The notes under the pieces are model-generated. The model worked only from the letters and a program-made list of their open reading frames with translations. It was not told the DNA's origin and did no database searches. The translations under genes were made by a program, and so were the position numbers. DNA of 64,000 nt from an uncultured Sulfurovum sp. (lineage in GTDB: Bacteria > Campylobacterota > Campylobacteria > Campylobacterales > Sulfurovaceae): the NCBI GenBank assembly GCA_902727935.1, contig CACVAX010000039.1, positions 1 through 64,000 on the forward strand. The letters are read 5' to 3'. Numbering within the stretch: position 1 is the first letter of the stretch; each line of letters opens with the position of its first letter. Shown here in pieces: positions 7,997-19,992 of this stretch.

Positions 7997-9052
7997 ATGC
8001 TTTTTAAATATGTTGCTTATCACTATTTAAAAAATATGTTAATTATTCTTTTTGGTCTTTCAGGACTTTTTGCAGGGTTAGATTTTCTGATGAATGCCTC
8101 TTCTTTACCTTCTTTTAATATACGTGTTTTATATGCTTTTTTTAAGTGGCAAGAAGCATTGGCTTTACTCTTTCCCCTTGCCATAGTATTTGGTGGAATT
8201 TGGACAAAAATTTCGTTTATTAAATTAAATGCACTTTCAGCCATGTATGCTTTAGGTGTTACAAGAAAAGAACTTTTTAAACCTTTTCTTGCCATTGGCT
8301 TATTAACGTATATGCTCTTTGTGGGACTGTTTTTTAGCTCTTTTGCTACAGCTAGAGATTCAGCGAGTCAACTTTTTTCTAACTCTTATGATGTGAGTAA
8401 AACCAATGATTTATTTTTTAAATATAATGACAGCTTTGTTTATATAGGGGCCTTGATTCCTAATAAATATAAGATGGAAAACGTAACAATTTTTAAAATG
8501 AAAAACAATGAAGTGCTAGAGACCTTTTCTTCTAAAGAAGCATGGTACAATATTCATGAATGGGTGGCTACGAATGCTGTTAAAAAAACAATTGTTAAGG
8601 ATGAAAATGGGCATAGACGTTTAAAAGTAGAAAATTTGATATTACTTAAAACTTTACAGGAGTATCAACCCGAAATATTAAAATCGATTTATGATGGTAA
8701 AGCTTTGACCTTATACGAAAATGTAAAAGCTTTGAATTTATTGGCACATCAAGAGATAGAGACCCATGCTATACGTGCTGAAATATATGGAAAAGTTATT
8801 ATGCCACTCTTTTCCATTGCTTTGTTGATGATTTTGTTGTTTACTTTTCCTTTCCATGCTCGATACATGAATATTGCCATGACAACGACCAAAGCCATTG
8901 GGGGTACTTTGTTTGTATGGGGTATTTTATTCTCTTTACAAAGTATGGGAAAGAATGGTACACTCAATCCAGAACTTGCCATTATTTTACCCATTGTACT
9001 GCTATGGGTCTATGCTCTTTATTCACTTGGTAAATCACAACAAAGAATATAA
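7997..9052 (+). CDS. LptF/LptG-family (YjgP/YjgQ) permease
   Basis: Multi-TM MLFKYVAYHYLKNMLIILFGLSGLFAGLDFL... typical of LPS export permeases. Confidence 0.8.
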   Translation: MLFKYVAYHYLKNMLIILFGLSGLFAGLDFLMNASSLPSFNIRVLYAFFKWQEALALLFPLAIVFGGIWTKISFIKLNALSAMYALGVTRKELFKPFLAIGLLTYMLFVGLFFSSFATARDSASQLFSNSYDVSKTNDLFFKYNDSFVYIGALIPNKYKMENVTIFKMKNNEVLETFSSKEAWYNIHEWVATNAVKKTIVKDENGHRRLKVENLILLKTLQEYQPEILKSIYDGKALTLYENVKALNLLAHQEIETHAIRAEIYGKVIMPLFSIALLMILLFTFPFHARYMNIAMTTTKAIGGTLFVWGILFSLQSMGKNGTLNPELAIILPIVLLWVYALYSLGKSQQRI

Positions 9053-9121
9053 AGTACGCATCATCCATCTATAACATATTTTTAGATAAAATCGCCACAA
9101 TTATAATAATGGGATTTACTT

Positions 9122-10342
9122 ATGAGCGTAGATATTCAAACTTTAGTAGAAAAATATAATACACCACTTTATGTGTATGATTTTAATAATATTACAAACC
9201 GATATGATGAGTTAAAAGATGCTTTTGGTGGCAAAAAATCTTTGGTAGCCTATGCTGTTAAGTCAAACTCAAACTTGGCTGTTATTCGGCATTTAGCCAA
9301 TCTTGGTGCTGGTGCTGACTGTGTAAGCATTGGAGAAGTAAGACGGGCTTTACAAGCTGGGGTTAAAAAATATAAGATTATTTTCTCTGGTGTGGGTAAA
9401 AAAGATTCTGAAATTAGAGAAGCTTTAGAAGAAGAGATTTTATTGATTAATCTGGAAAGTGAAGCAGAGATGAAACGTGTGGAGATGATAGCCAAAGAGC
9501 TAAATATTGAGGCTAGAATTTCCATTAGGGTTAATCCAAATGTTGACCCAAAAACTCATCCGTATATTTCGACTGGTTTACATGAAAATAAGTTTGGGGT
9601 CAGTTTAGATTCGGCAAAACGGATGTATATTTATGCTAAAAAATCTGATAACTTAAGTCCAGTAGGGATTCACTTTCATATTGGTTCTCAATTAACAGAG
9701 TTAGCACCCATTAGAGAAGCTTGTGGAATAGTAGCTGATTTAGTACGTTCTTTGGATGCCATTGGTATTGATATTAAATTTTTTGATGTGGGTGGAGGAA
9801 TTGGGGTTGTTTATGACAATGAAGTAACGATTGCTCCAGCTGATTATGCAGCAGCAATTTTGAGTCAAATTAAAGGGCTTGATGTCACTATCTTATCAGA
9901 ACCTGGACGTTATATGATGGCAAATTCAGGAATTTTTTTGACCAAAGTATTGTATGAAAAAGTAAATGGTGACAAGCGTTTTGTGATTGTTGATGGAGCC
10001 ATGAATGATTTGCTTCGTCCAAGTCTTTACAATGCTTATCATAAAATTGAAGCTGTACAAAAAGAGGGTGAAAAATCAAAAGCTGATATTGTAGGCCCTG
10101 TTTGTGAAAGTGGTGACTTTTTAGGTAAAGATGTACTACTTCCTCTTATGGAACATAATGATATTTTAGTCGTACATTCAGCAGGTGCATATGGTTTTAC
10201 GATGTCTAGTAATTATAATACGCGTGGACGTGCAGCAGAAGTGGCTGTGTTCGATGGCGAAGCCCATTTAATTCGTGAACGTGAAACATTTGAAGACCAA
10301 ATAAGACTTGAAGCATCATGTGATACAAGTTGGCAAAATTAA
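9122..10342 (+). CDS. lysA: Diaminopimelate decarboxylase
   Basis: PLYVYDFNNITNRY...YAVKSNSNLAV...GPVCESGDFLGKD. Confidence 0.96.
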   Translation: MSVDIQTLVEKYNTPLYVYDFNNITNRYDELKDAFGGKKSLVAYAVKSNSNLAVIRHLANLGAGADCVSIGEVRRALQAGVKKYKIIFSGVGKKDSEIREALEEEILLINLESEAEMKRVEMIAKELNIEARISIRVNPNVDPKTHPYISTGLHENKFGVSLDSAKRMYIYAKKSDNLSPVGIHFHIGSQLTELAPIREACGIVADLVRSLDAIGIDIKFFDVGGGIGVVYDNEVTIAPADYAAAILSQIKGLDVTILSEPGRYMMANSGIFLTKVLYEKVNGDKRFVIVDGAMNDLLRPSLYNAYHKIEAVQKEGEKSKADIVGPVCESGDFLGKDVLLPLMEHNDILVVHSAGAYGFTMSSNYNTRGRAAEVAVFDGEAHLIRERETFEDQIRLEASCDTSWQN

Positions 10343-10354
10343 AGGATAAAAGAG

Positions 10355-11413
10355 ATGAACTTAGATGAACTGCGTGTTGAAATTGACAGTATTGACAATC
10401 AGCTGTTGGCGTTATACAACAAACGTATGGAATACGTTCATCAAGTCGGTGAACTTAAAAATACCACAGGTGCACCAATTTATCGACCTGAAAGAGAACA
10501 ATCCATTTTAAATCGTTTAAAAAAACAAAATACGGGTAAATTAACAGATAGTGCAATTGATGCATTGTTTTTAGAGATGTTTGCTGTTGCCCGTAATTTA
10601 GAACGACCAGAAGCCATCGCTTATTTAGGACCAGAAGCGACTTTCACACATCAGGCAGCTGAAATGAAATTTGGAGCCATGAGTGCTTATTTGGCGATGG
10701 ATTCGATTACTTCTGTTTTTAGAGAAGTCAATAAAGGCACAGCAAAGTTTGGGGTGATTCCCATTGAAAACTCATCTAATGGTATTGTTTCAGAAACCAT
10801 TAACTGTTTAAAAGAGTATGATTTAAAAATTATTGCAGAAGTTTTTGTGGGCATACATCATACTTTAGCGACTAAATGCAACACTATTTCAGACATAAAA
10901 AAGATTTATTCAAGAGATATCGCTTTTGATCAATGTTCCATATTTTTAAAGTCTTGTGGTTTGGATGAAGTGGAGTATGTTTTTTTAGATTCAACAGCAA
11001 AAGCAGCTAAAATTGCCATGAAAGAAGAGGGAGCTGCTGCTATTTGTGCTGATGTGGCAGCGAAGATGTATAATCTACCCATTCTATTTGAAAACATTGA
11101 AGATTGTACTGATAATAAAACGCGTTTTTTTATTGTGAGTAACTTTGATAATCTTCCTTCTGGAGATGATAAGACCTCTATGTTGGTACGTCTCTCCAAT
11201 ACCCCTGGGGCATTGGTGGAGTTTTTGAATGATTTTGAGCGTTGTGAAGTGAATTTAACCAAAATTAAATCTCATATTGTAGAGGGTGAATCTATTTTCT
11301 TTATTGAATTCAATGGGCATAAAGATGATTTACATATTGTGAATATTATGGAAAGAAATAAAGATGTTATTAAGATTTTAGGGTCTTATGTTAAAGAAAA
11401 TGATGATATTTAG
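10355..11413 (+). CDS. pheA: Bifunctional chorismate mutase/prephenate dehydratase
   Basis: N-term AroQ type LRVEIDSIDNQLLALYNKRM; AYLGPEATFTHQAA...PIENSSNGIVSET. Confidence 0.95.
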   Translation: MNLDELRVEIDSIDNQLLALYNKRMEYVHQVGELKNTTGAPIYRPEREQSILNRLKKQNTGKLTDSAIDALFLEMFAVARNLERPEAIAYLGPEATFTHQAAEMKFGAMSAYLAMDSITSVFREVNKGTAKFGVIPIENSSNGIVSETINCLKEYDLKIIAEVFVGIHHTLATKCNTISDIKKIYSRDIAFDQCSIFLKSCGLDEVEYVFLDSTAKAAKIAMKEEGAAAICADVAAKMYNLPILFENIEDCTDNKTRFFIVSNFDNLPSGDDKTSMLVRLSNTPGALVEFLNDFERCEVNLTKIKSHIVEGESIFFIEFNGHKDDLHIVNIMERNKDVIKILGSYVKENDDI

Positions 11414-11422
11414 AGGTAAAAA

Positions 11423-12517
11423 ATGAAATTTAATGAAGCACTAAAAGATATTAAAAGTTATGAAGCAGGTAAACCAATTGAATTGGTGGTAAGAGAATTT
11501 GGAATAAAAGCCCAAGAGGTCGTTAAGTTGGCTTCCAATGAAAACCCCAAAGGCTGTAGCCCTCAAGTAGCCAAAATTATTGCTGATAATGCACATAAAG
11601 CATTTTTATACCCAGATGATTCGATGTATGAACTCAAAAGTGCTTTGGCATCTAAGTTTTTGGTAGAGAGTGAAAATATTATTATTGGTGCAGGGTCTGA
11701 CCAAGTATTAGAATTTATTTCACGTGCATTATTAACAGCCAATGATTCGGTATTGATGTCACAAGTTACCTTTGCCATGTATGAAATCTATGCAAAGCAA
11801 ATGGGGGCTAAAATCATTAGAACAGCTTCTTATGAGCATAAAGCTGATGAATTTATTGAAGCTTATCATGAGCATAAACCAAAAATCATCTATCTTTGTA
11901 CACCCAACAATCCAACAGGTGATGCAACTTCTAAAGTCGATATCCTTAAAATTATAGAAGCTGTTGACAAAGAGACTTTGGTGGTGGTAGATGGAGCTTA
12001 TATGGAGTATGCATCAGCAAAAGATGAAGCTTATAGCATTAAACCTAATGATTTATTAACCTATTCAAATGTTATTTATTTAGGAACTTTTTCTAAGGCT
12101 TATGGTTTAGGAGGAATGCGTGTGGGTTATGGAATAGCTGATAGTAGATTAATTGCTGAACTTTCAAAAGTTCGTCCTCCTTTTAACATTACCACGCTTT
12201 CTTTAGCAGCAGCCATTGAAGCTTGTAAAGATGAAGGATTTGTAAAAGAATCTATTGACTTGTTTACGCAAGAGATTGTGCGTTATGAAGCGTTTGCCAA
12301 AGAGTATGGTTTTGACTATATTGAAAGTTATACCAATTTTATTACTTATCTTTTTAATGATAATATGAATTCTACTAAAATTGCTGATGCCTTGTTAAAA
12401 GAAGGCGTTATTATTAGAAATTTAGCGTCTTATCAAATGAATGCTATACGTATTACCATCGGAACTAAAGAACAAAATGATAGACTCTTTAAAGTTTTAA
12501 GGAAGGTATTAATATGA
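11423..12517 (+). CDS. hisC: Histidinol-phosphate aminotransferase
   Basis: [13 protein letters not shown]...[10 protein letters not shown]...[17 protein letters not shown]. Confidence 0.95.
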   Translation: MKFNEALKDIKSYEAGKPIELVVREFGIKAQEVVKLASNENPKGCSPQVAKIIADNAHKAFLYPDDSMYELKSALASKFLVESENIIIGAGSDQVLEFISRALLTANDSVLMSQVTFAMYEIYAKQMGAKIIRTASYEHKADEFIEAYHEHKPKIIYLCTPNNPTGDATSKVDILKIIEAVDKETLVVVDGAYMEYASAKDEAYSIKPNDLLTYSNVIYLGTFSKAYGLGGMRVGYGIADSRLIAELSKVRPPFNITTLSLAAAIEACKDEGFVKESIDLFTQEIVRYEAFAKEYGFDYIESYTNFITYLFNDNMNSTKIADALLKEGVIIRNLASYQMNAIRITIGTKEQNDRLFKVLRKVLI

Positions 12518-14340
12518 GTAAATTTGGAGATTTAAAGTGTAAAAGCATTGAAGAGTTAGAAGCGATTGCTGATGAGGTTCGAGAAAAAATTTTAGCAACG
12601 GTCAGTAAAAATGGAGGACATTTAAGTTCAACCTTGGGTGCTACGGACATTATTGTTGCGATGCATTCTGTATTTGATGCAAAAGAGAACCCTTTTATTT
12701 TTGATGTTTCACACCAAGCATACGCTCATAAATTGGTGACTAATAGATGGGAAGCGTTCGATACCTTACGTCAGTTTGGAGGAATCTCTGGTTATACAAA
12801 ACCTAAAGAATCGGAGTGTGATTATTATATGGCTGGACACTCTTCAACCTCTATCTCTTTGGCTACAGGGGCTGCTAAAGCCATTGCCTTAAAAGGTGAA
12901 GAGCGTTTTCGTGTTCCTTTAGCTGTCATTGGTGATGGGTCAATGTCGGCTGGAATGGTGTATGAAGCCATGAATGAGTTGGGTGATAGAAAATATCCTG
13001 CGATTATCATTTTAAACGACAATGAGATGAGTATTGCTTCGCCTATTGGGGCTTTGAGTCGTATTTTATCACAAAAGATGGCATCACCTTTTTATCAGAA
13101 ATTTAAAGAAAAAACAAAAGAGATGCTAGAGATGTTACCTGATGGGGCAACTTATTTGGCAAGACGGTTTGAAGAGTCCTTTCATCTTATTACCCCTGGA
13201 ATTTTGTTTGAAGAGTTAGGTTTAGAGTATATTGGCCCAATTGATGGGCATAATATCGAATCACTTGTGGAGACATTAAAGATTGCCAAGCAGATGGAAC
13301 GACCTGTGATTATTCATACCCAAACCACCAAAGGAAAAGGGTATGAAGTGGCAGAAGGTGCTGGTTCTGACAAAGAACATTGGCATGGTGTGGGTGTTTT
13401 TGATGTTGAAACAGGTGTTTCTAAAAAGAAAACAGCCCCTAAAGCCTCAACAGCTATTTTTGCAGAGACTTTAGTAGAGTTGGCTGATAATGATGAGAAG
13501 GTAGTAGGTGTTACAGCAGCCATGCCAAGTGGTACAGGCATGGCTGCTGCTATGGCAAAATATCCTAAGCGTTTTTGGGATGTTGCCATTGCTGAACAAC
13601 ATGCTGTTACCTCCATGGGCCCTTTGGCAAAAGAGGGATTTAAACCTTTTTGTACCCTCTATTCAACTTTTTTACAAAGAGGGTATGACCAACTCATTCA
13701 TGATATCTGTTTAATGAATTTAGGCGTTGCTTTTGCCATTGACAGAGCAGGAATAGTAGGAGAAGATGGGGAGACCCATCAAGGAGTATTTGATATCTCT
13801 TATTTAAGAGCCATTCCTAATATGACCATTTTTGCCCCTTCTTCAAATGCAACCATGAAAGAGGCGATGCTTTTTGCCAAAGATTTTCCAACACCTTGTG
13901 CCTTTAGATATCCAAGAGGAGCATTTAGTTCTGTAGATGAAGATACTACGCCTTTTGAATTAGGTAAATCACGAGAAATCAAACAAGGTGAAGAGATTCT
14001 TTTTATTGGTTATGGAAATGGTGTAGGTAGAGCAGAACAAGTAGCTGAACTTATAGATGCTACTCCTACTATTTTAGATTTAAGGTTTGTAAAGCCTTTA
14101 GATCAGGAAGCGTTATTGAATTTGGCTAAAACACATAAAAAATGGTACATCTTTTCTGATTCGGTAAAAATGGGTGGCGTTGCTTCAGCCATTTTAGAAT
14201 TATTGTCAGAAGAAAAAGTACAAGATATTGAATTGGTTACGTTTGAATATGAAGATAATTTTATTACCCATGGAAATACGAAGTTAGTAGAAGAATCTTT
14301 AGGAATCTTACCTGAGCAAATAGCAGAAAAAATTAATTAA
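12514..14340 (+). CDS. dxs: 1-deoxy-D-xylulose-5-phosphate synthase
   Basis: [22 protein letters not shown]...[18 protein letters not shown]...[17 protein letters not shown]. Confidence 0.96.
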   Translation: MSKFGDLKCKSIEELEAIADEVREKILATVSKNGGHLSSTLGATDIIVAMHSVFDAKENPFIFDVSHQAYAHKLVTNRWEAFDTLRQFGGISGYTKPKESECDYYMAGHSSTSISLATGAAKAIALKGEERFRVPLAVIGDGSMSAGMVYEAMNELGDRKYPAIIILNDNEMSIASPIGALSRILSQKMASPFYQKFKEKTKEMLEMLPDGATYLARRFEESFHLITPGILFEELGLEYIGPIDGHNIESLVETLKIAKQMERPVIIHTQTTKGKGYEVAEGAGSDKEHWHGVGVFDVETGVSKKKTAPKASTAIFAETLVELADNDEKVVGVTAAMPSGTGMAAAMAKYPKRFWDVAIAEQHAVTSMGPLAKEGFKPFCTLYSTFLQRGYDQLIHDICLMNLGVAFAIDRAGIVGEDGETHQGVFDISYLRAIPNMTIFAPSSNATMKEAMLFAKDFPTPCAFRYPRGAFSSVDEDTTPFELGKSREIKQGEEILFIGYGNGVGRAEQVAELIDATPTILDLRFVKPLDQEALLNLAKTHKKWYIFSDSVKMGGVASAILELLSEEKVQDIELVTFEYEDNFITHGNTKLVEESLGILPEQIAEKIN

Positions 14341-14395
14341 AAATATTATTTATTGTGATAAAATTCTACACTAAATTAAAATAAGGAAATGAACA

Positions 14396-15553
14396 ATGGC
14401 AAAAGAGTATATATTTACCTCTGAATCAGTAACAGAAGGTCATCCAGATAAGATGGCAGACCAAGTTTCTGATGCAATTTTAGATTATATTATAGAACGT
14501 GACCCACAAGCGAGAGTGGCTTGTGAGACATTACTCTCTAATGGTTTTTGTATTATAGCTGGTGAGTTAAAAACAAAAGCCTATGCACCCATGCAGGAAA
14601 TAGCACGTGAAGTAGTGCGTGAAATTGGTTATACCAATGCAGCTTTTGGCTTTGATTATCGTGCTGCTGCTGTCCTAAATGGTATTGGGGAGCAGAGTCC
14701 AGACATTAACCAAGGCGTTGATAGGGCTTCTGGTGAAATTGGAGCAGGTGACCAAGGTTTAATGTTTGGTTATGCTTGTAAAGAGACTCCTGAACTGATG
14801 CCTTTACCAATTTCGTTAGCACATAAGATTACAGCTAAATTAGCAGAAGTAAGAAAGAATGGAACAGTCCCTTTTTTAAGACCAGATGGTAAAGCACAAG
14901 TAAGTATTAAATATATTGATGATAAACCAGTTGCTATAGATACCATTGTTGTTTCAACACAACATGATGAAGAGGTATCACAAGAGGTACTAAAAGAAGC
15001 TGTTATGACAGAAGTTATTAAAGCTGTTATCCCTGCTGAACTATTTTCAGATGACATTATTTACCATATTAATCCCACAGGACGCTTTGTTATTGGTGGA
15101 CCTCAAGGAGATGCTGGGTTAACAGGTCGTAAAATTATTGTTGATACGTATGGAGGGTCATGTCCTCATGGTGGAGGTGCTTTTTCTGGAAAAGACCCTA
15201 CCAAAGTGGATCGTTCAGCAGCTTACGCAGCAAGATATGTTGCTAAAAACTTAGTAGCAGCTGGTGTGGCAGAAAAATTGACCATTCAAGTAGCCTATGC
15301 GATTGGTGTGGTGCAACCTGTATCAATTATGGTAGATACGCATGGAACATCTCAATTTGATGAGACAAAAGTTGAAGCCTGTGTAAAAGCTTTGTTTGAC
15401 CTTTCTCCTGCTGGAATCATAAAAGAGCTGGATTTACTTCGTCCAATTTATAGAAAAACAGCAGCTTATGGACATTTTGGTCGTGAAGATCTTGATTTTA
15501 CATGGGAACAAACCAATAGAGTCGAAGATATAAAGAATTATCTGAATGATTAA
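14396..15553 (+). CDS. metK: S-adenosylmethionine synthase
   Basis: [24 protein letters not shown]...[12 protein letters not shown]. Confidence 0.97.
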   Translation: MAKEYIFTSESVTEGHPDKMADQVSDAILDYIIERDPQARVACETLLSNGFCIIAGELKTKAYAPMQEIAREVVREIGYTNAAFGFDYRAAAVLNGIGEQSPDINQGVDRASGEIGAGDQGLMFGYACKETPELMPLPISLAHKITAKLAEVRKNGTVPFLRPDGKAQVSIKYIDDKPVAIDTIVVSTQHDEEVSQEVLKEAVMTEVIKAVIPAELFSDDIIYHINPTGRFVIGGPQGDAGLTGRKIIVDTYGGSCPHGGGAFSGKDPTKVDRSAAYAARYVAKNLVAAGVAEKLTIQVAYAIGVVQPVSIMVDTHGTSQFDETKVEACVKALFDLSPAGIIKELDLLRPIYRKTAAYGHFGREDLDFTWEQTNRVEDIKNYLND

Positions 15554-15717
15554 AAAGCCTTATATCTTGATTATGCAAATGATTATCAATTTATATAATT
15601 GAATAATATGAATATTTGCTACAATTAGTAGCAAGAAAACGACCCAAAAGTCAGTTATTAAAGAATTTTTTAAACTACTTTGGTTATAGTTTGGTAACTT
15701 AAAATTAAGGAATTAAA

Positions 15718-15993
15718 ATGGCAGTAAAAATTTTAGATACTTGTATCAACTGTGCAGCTTGTATTGACGAATGTCCAACAGAAGCAATTGTAGATGAGGA
15801 TGATAATCCACTAGATGAAGATATTTATTACGTATACGAAGATAAATGTGTTGAGTGTGTAGGTCACTTTGACCAACCAGCCTGTGCTGAAGCTTGTCCA
15901 ACGGATGAGTGTATCGTTTGGGATGAACCAAAAGAAGGTTTAACACTTCACCCAGATAGAGGTGAACCAGGTACAGACGCAGTTGAAGACTAA
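15718..15993 (+). CDS. YfhL-like 4Fe-4S dicluster ferredoxin
   Basis: CINCAACIDECPTEAI...CVECVGHFDQPACAEACPTDECI. Confidence 0.9.
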   Translation: MAVKILDTCINCAACIDECPTEAIVDEDDNPLDEDIYYVYEDKCVECVGHFDQPACAEACPTDECIVWDEPKEGLTLHPDRGEPGTDAVED

Positions 15994-16004
15994 GTCTTAA
16001 CCTT

Positions 16005-16034
16005 GTAAATTATGGCTTTAGAGCCATGATTTAC
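16005..16034 (+). terminator. Hairpin terminator after ferredoxin gene
   Basis: GTAAATTATGGCT-TTAG-AGCCATGATTTAC (one GU) followed by a T-rich tract. Confidence 0.65.
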
Positions 16035-16169
16035 TTCTTCTTATTTTTCTTATAACAATCTTCTTTTAAATAAATCTTTTTTTTAAATTATTTCAGATAT
16101 AATTCCATCTCAAAATACTTTAGTAGTGATTGACTTTTAATAAATCACTAAGCTTAATGGAGCAAAATC

Positions 16170-16583
16170 GTGGAACAAACATTATCAATTATTAAACCAG
16201 ATGCAGTAGCTAAAAACGTAGTAGGACAAATTCTCGCTCGATTTGAAGCAGCAAATCTTAAAATTGCAGCGACTAAAAAAATTCAATTAACTCAAGCAGA
16301 TGCTGAAGCGTTTTACGCAATTCATGCTGAAAGACCTTTTTTTAAAGATCTGGTAGCGTTTATGATTTCTGGACCAGTTGTTGTAACGGTACTTGAAGGT
16401 GAAAATGCAATGCAAACAAACAGAGACTTAATGGGTGCTACAAATCCTGCAGAAGCAGAAGCTGGTACAATTAGAGCTGACTTTGCAGAGAGCATTGATG
16501 CTAATGCTGTTCATGGTTCTGATTCAGTTGAGAATGCCGTTAATGAAATTAACTTCTTCTTTGCACAAAGAGAGCTTGTATAA
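16170..16583 (+). CDS. ndk: Nucleoside diphosphate kinase
   Basis: [26 protein letters not shown]...[12 protein letters not shown]. Confidence 0.97.
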   Translation: MEQTLSIIKPDAVAKNVVGQILARFEAANLKIAATKKIQLTQADAEAFYAIHAERPFFKDLVAFMISGPVVVTVLEGENAMQTNRDLMGATNPAEAEAGTIRADFAESIDANAVHGSDSVENAVNEINFFFAQRELV

Positions 16584-16595
16584 GGTTTAAAGGCT

Positions 16596-16970
16596 ATGAA
16601 AATAGTTTTTGATAAAGTTGGTCAGAGTGAGAAACCTTTTGATTTAACCGTTAATGGTGTTAGATTAGAAGGTACTTTGATAAAAAGTGGTTATCATCGC
16701 CTTGCTTTAAAGGGAAACCTTGCAGGTAAAGTTGAACTTGCTTGTGATAGATGTGCTGATGTGTATCATTATGACATGAAATCACCTCTTCATTTGACCT
16801 TGTCTGATGAAGTGATTGAGACTGAAGATGATTTAGATATAATCGAATTTATTGATGGAATTATTGACCTTGAATTTATTGTTCAAAGTGAAATAGCTTC
16901 TATAGAAAATTCATACCATTACTGTAAAAAATGTGATGGAGATGAGTTAGAATTCGAACAAGAATTTTAA
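16596..16970 (+). CDS. YceD/DUF177 family protein
   Basis: Located directly before rpmF; CDRCADVYHYDM pattern. Confidence 0.8.
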   Translation: MKIVFDKVGQSEKPFDLTVNGVRLEGTLIKSGYHRLALKGNLAGKVELACDRCADVYHYDMKSPLHLTLSDEVIETEDDLDIIEFIDGIIDLEFIVQSEIASIENSYHYCKKCDGDELEFEQEF

Positions 16971-17005
16971 AAACCTATATTTAAAAAAACACAAAGGAAT
17001 TAATT

Positions 17006-17167
17006 ATGGCAGTACCTAAAAGACGTGTCTCTAAAACAAGAGCAGCAAAGAGAAGAACACACTACAAATTAACATTACCAAGACCTGTAAAAGATGCAGA
17101 TGGTACATGGAGAATGCCTCACCACATGAATATGACAACTGGTGAATATAATACGACAAAAGCTTAA
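17006..17167 (+). CDS. rpmF: 50S ribosomal protein L32 (not in the supplied ORF track)
   Basis: Translated by hand: [53 protein letters not shown]; between yceD and plsX. Confidence 0.95.
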   Translation: MAVPKRRVSKTRAAKRRTHYKLTLPRPVKDADGTWRMPHHMNMTTGEYNTTKA

Positions 17168-17181
17168 GTAAGTAGTTCTAT

Positions 17182-18186
17182 ATGATTAGAATTGCTATTG
17201 ATGCAATGGGTGGGGACTTCGGTCCTGAACCTATCATCGAAGGTGTTGTTGATGCACTTGATGAAAAAAAATTCTTACCTATTCTTGTAGGTAATAAAGA
17301 CGCAATACTCTCTTACCTCCCTCAATATTACATTGATAAAGTTGAAATTGTAGAAAGCACTGATGTGATTCAAATGAGTGATTCTGCAACAGATGCACAT
17401 AAGCGAAAAGAATCTTCTATTTATATGGCAGCTGAATTGGTACGTGATAAAAAAGCAGATGCTTTGGTTTCAGCTGGACACTCTGGTGCAACTATGGCTG
17501 TATCACTTTTACGTATTGGTCGTATTAAAGGTATTGCAAGACCAGCCTTAGCAACACTTATGCCTAGTACTACAGATTCAAAAACTTTAGTCTTAGATGT
17601 AGGTGCTGTAACCGATTGTAAACCTCAAAACCTTTTTGAATTTGGAGCTATGGGTGAAGTTTATGCCAAGTATGTTTTAGGAATTAATAACCCAAGAGTG
17701 GGATTATTGGCGAACGGTTCAGAAGATAATAAAGGTAATGAACTGACAAAAGCTACTTTTCCTTTGTTACAAGTACTCAATGGATTTATTGGCAATATTG
17801 AAGGAAAAGATATTTTCAATGGAAAAGTCGATGTGGTTGTTTGTGATGGTTTTACAGGAAACATTTTACTTAAAACAAGTGAAGGGGTTGTTTCGGCTGT
17901 TTTTGATTTGATGAAACAGCATATCCGTAAATCATTACCAGCAAAAATTGGGGCTTTAATGATGAAAAAGAAAGTTTTTATCAAAATGAAAAAACAAGTT
18001 GATAAAGATGAGTATGGTGGAGCACCTTTACTTGGAATCAATGGTTGTTCTATTATTTCACATGGTGCTTCTAATGCTAAAGCCATTAAAAACGCGATTT
18101 TTCAAGCCATTAGATACAGTGAATCTGATATTAATGAAACCATTGCAAAAGTACTTAAAGAAAAAAGTTCTGAGTCAACCCTTTAA
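17182..18186 (+). CDS. plsX: Phosphate acyltransferase PlsX
   Basis: [21 protein letters not shown]...[10 protein letters not shown]...[10 protein letters not shown]. Confidence 0.96.
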   Translation: MIRIAIDAMGGDFGPEPIIEGVVDALDEKKFLPILVGNKDAILSYLPQYYIDKVEIVESTDVIQMSDSATDAHKRKESSIYMAAELVRDKKADALVSAGHSGATMAVSLLRIGRIKGIARPALATLMPSTTDSKTLVLDVGAVTDCKPQNLFEFGAMGEVYAKYVLGINNPRVGLLANGSEDNKGNELTKATFPLLQVLNGFIGNIEGKDIFNGKVDVVVCDGFTGNILLKTSEGVVSAVFDLMKQHIRKSLPAKIGALMMKKKVFIKMKKQVDKDEYGGAPLLGINGCSIISHGASNAKAIKNAIFQAIRYSESDINETIAKVLKEKSSESTL

Positions 18187-18199
18187 AGTTTTAAAGGGT
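18178..18199 (+). terminator. Hairpin overlapping the plsX stop region
   Basis: ACCCTTTAA-AGTT-TTAAAGGGT. Confidence 0.5.
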
Positions 18200-18333
18200 C
18201 TTCCATTTTATATTTACAACTGTAGTCATTAGTTATTATTCTTTTTACATTTTTCCTAACTTTCCTTAACTACTAGAATTCACAATAGGTTTTATGGTAG
18301 AATCATTTATTAAATTATTTGCTAAGGAAAGTT

Positions 18334-19350
18334 ATGGCAAGAACCGAACCTGTTTATGCTTCATTTAGAGCGATTGGGGCGTATGTGCCTTCAAAAGTAT
18401 TAAGCAATGCTGATCTTGAAAAAATGGTTGACACCAGTGATGAATGGATCTTGAAGCGTACAGGAATTTCTGAACGTAGAATTGCAGCTGAAGATGAGTA
18501 TACCAGTGACATGGCTACAAAAGCCTCTAAGATTGCCATTGAAAGAGCAGGTTTAGAAATATCTGATATTGATTTGCTTGTCTGTGCTACCGTGACGCCA
18601 GACTATTTTAATATGCCCGCTACTTCATGTATTATTTCGGACAAATTGGGCATTAAAAATGTTCAAGCTTTTGATATTTCAGCAGCTTGTTCAGGCTTTG
18701 TGTATGCTTTGTCGGTAGCTAAGGCTTTTATTGAATCTGGAATGAAAAAAAATGTTCTGATCGTTGGTGCAGAAAAGTTCTCTTCCATTGTTGATTATAC
18801 AGATAGAACAACTTGTATTTTATTTGGTGATGGTGCAGGAGCAGCTGTTATTTCAGCTACTAATAATCAGTCTGAAGCATTTATAGACTTACATGCATCA
18901 GCAGATGGTTCTTATGCTGATTTCTTAGTTACTCCAGCACCAGGTTGTGTTCATCCTGTTTCACAAAAAGTGATTGATGAAGGACTTAATTTTGTTCAGA
19001 TGAAAGGAAATGAAACTTTTAAATTGGCTGTTAAAACATTAACCAAAGATGTCAAAGATATTTTGGCAAAAAATGAAATTGCTTCTGAAGATATTCCTCA
19101 TTTTGTGCCTCATCAAGCAAATTATAGAATCATTAAAGCTGTTGGAGATGCTTTAAAAATGAAAGAAGAGCAGGTAGTATTAACCGTAGGAAAATATGGA
19201 AATACTTCGGCAGCTTCTATTCCTATGGCTATTAATGATATTTGGGAATCGGGTCGTCTTAAAAAAGGTGAGTTGATGTTACTAGATACTTTTGGTGGTG
19301 GTCTGACTTGGGCAAGTGCTTTACTTCCTTTTTCAGGAGAAAGCAAATAA
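18334..19350 (+). CDS. fabH: 3-oxoacyl-ACP synthase III
   Basis: ATG at 18334 preceded by AAGGAA; AFDISAACSGFVYAL...HQANYRII...GNTSAASIP. Confidence 0.95.
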   Translation: MARTEPVYASFRAIGAYVPSKVLSNADLEKMVDTSDEWILKRTGISERRIAAEDEYTSDMATKASKIAIERAGLEISDIDLLVCATVTPDYFNMPATSCIISDKLGIKNVQAFDISAACSGFVYALSVAKAFIESGMKKNVLIVGAEKFSSIVDYTDRTTCILFGDGAGAAVISATNNQSEAFIDLHASADGSYADFLVTPAPGCVHPVSQKVIDEGLNFVQMKGNETFKLAVKTLTKDVKDILAKNEIASEDIPHFVPHQANYRIIKAVGDALKMKEEQVVLTVGKYGNTSAASIPMAINDIWESGRLKKGELMLLDTFGGGLTWASALLPFSGESK

Positions 19351-19375
19351 GCCTATGGGTTCGATTTTATTGAAC

Positions 19376-19717
19376 TCATAAGTTATGCCATTTTTTTAAA
19401 TGCTCTATTTTGTCACAGCTTTCTTTAAAAAGTTCAAAATGTTCAATCTCTTCTACACATAAATGTTTATGTCGTTCAAAAGATTTAAGTACTGTGGTAG
19501 CTTTTCGTAGAGCATCTTGCCGATTACGTTTTAGATGTTCAAAGCAGATAGCACCATTAATAAGACCTTTTGCCAAATTTTTTAATGGATGGTTTTTTTT
19601 TCGAAGTGGATGCCATGCCTCTTCTAATACTTCATGTGCATCAAAATACTTTTTTTCTTCTAATAAGTTTAAATAATCTTTTAAAGCAGCTTCTAAGTCA
19701 TGGTTTTCTGTGAGCAA
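19376..19717 (-). CDS. DUF309 family protein
   Basis: KKYFDAHEVLEEAWHPLRKK...KGLINGAICFEHLKRN. Confidence 0.75.
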   Translation of the reverse strand: MLTENHDLEAALKDYLNLLEEKKYFDAHEVLEEAWHPLRKKNHPLKNLAKGLINGAICFEHLKRNRQDALRKATTVLKSFERHKHLCVEEIEHFELFKESCDKIEHLKKWHNL

Positions 19718-19953
19718 AGTATACCTTTATATAGGGGTTAAATCTCAATAAATCACAACTCATCACTTTTTTTGATGAATGAAATTGGTATTATTAATGA
19801 GCAATATTTGTTTAAAAAATAGTGAGTATAAAGTGCGTTAAAATGCTATAGGCATAAAGATAATATGCTTAAAAACATTTTTTTTAATGTCAAAATTTTG
19901 TAAAAAATGATATTATACTTCGACTAGTTTAAATTATTATTTAGCTATTAAAG

Positions 19954-19972
19954 TATAGCAATAATCATTATT
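19954..19972. promoter_or_regulatory. Fur-box-like sequence upstream of the oxidoreductase operon
   Basis: TATAGCAATAATCATTATT, 14/19 by eye to GATAATGATAATCATTATC; in AT-rich background. Confidence 0.3.
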
Positions 19973-19992
19973 ATAAATAAATAGGAGAAAAC

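Noticed and set aside
15570-15600. Fur-box-like AAATGATTATCAATTT downstream of metK
   Set aside because: Only the right half resembles the consensus; background AT content is high.
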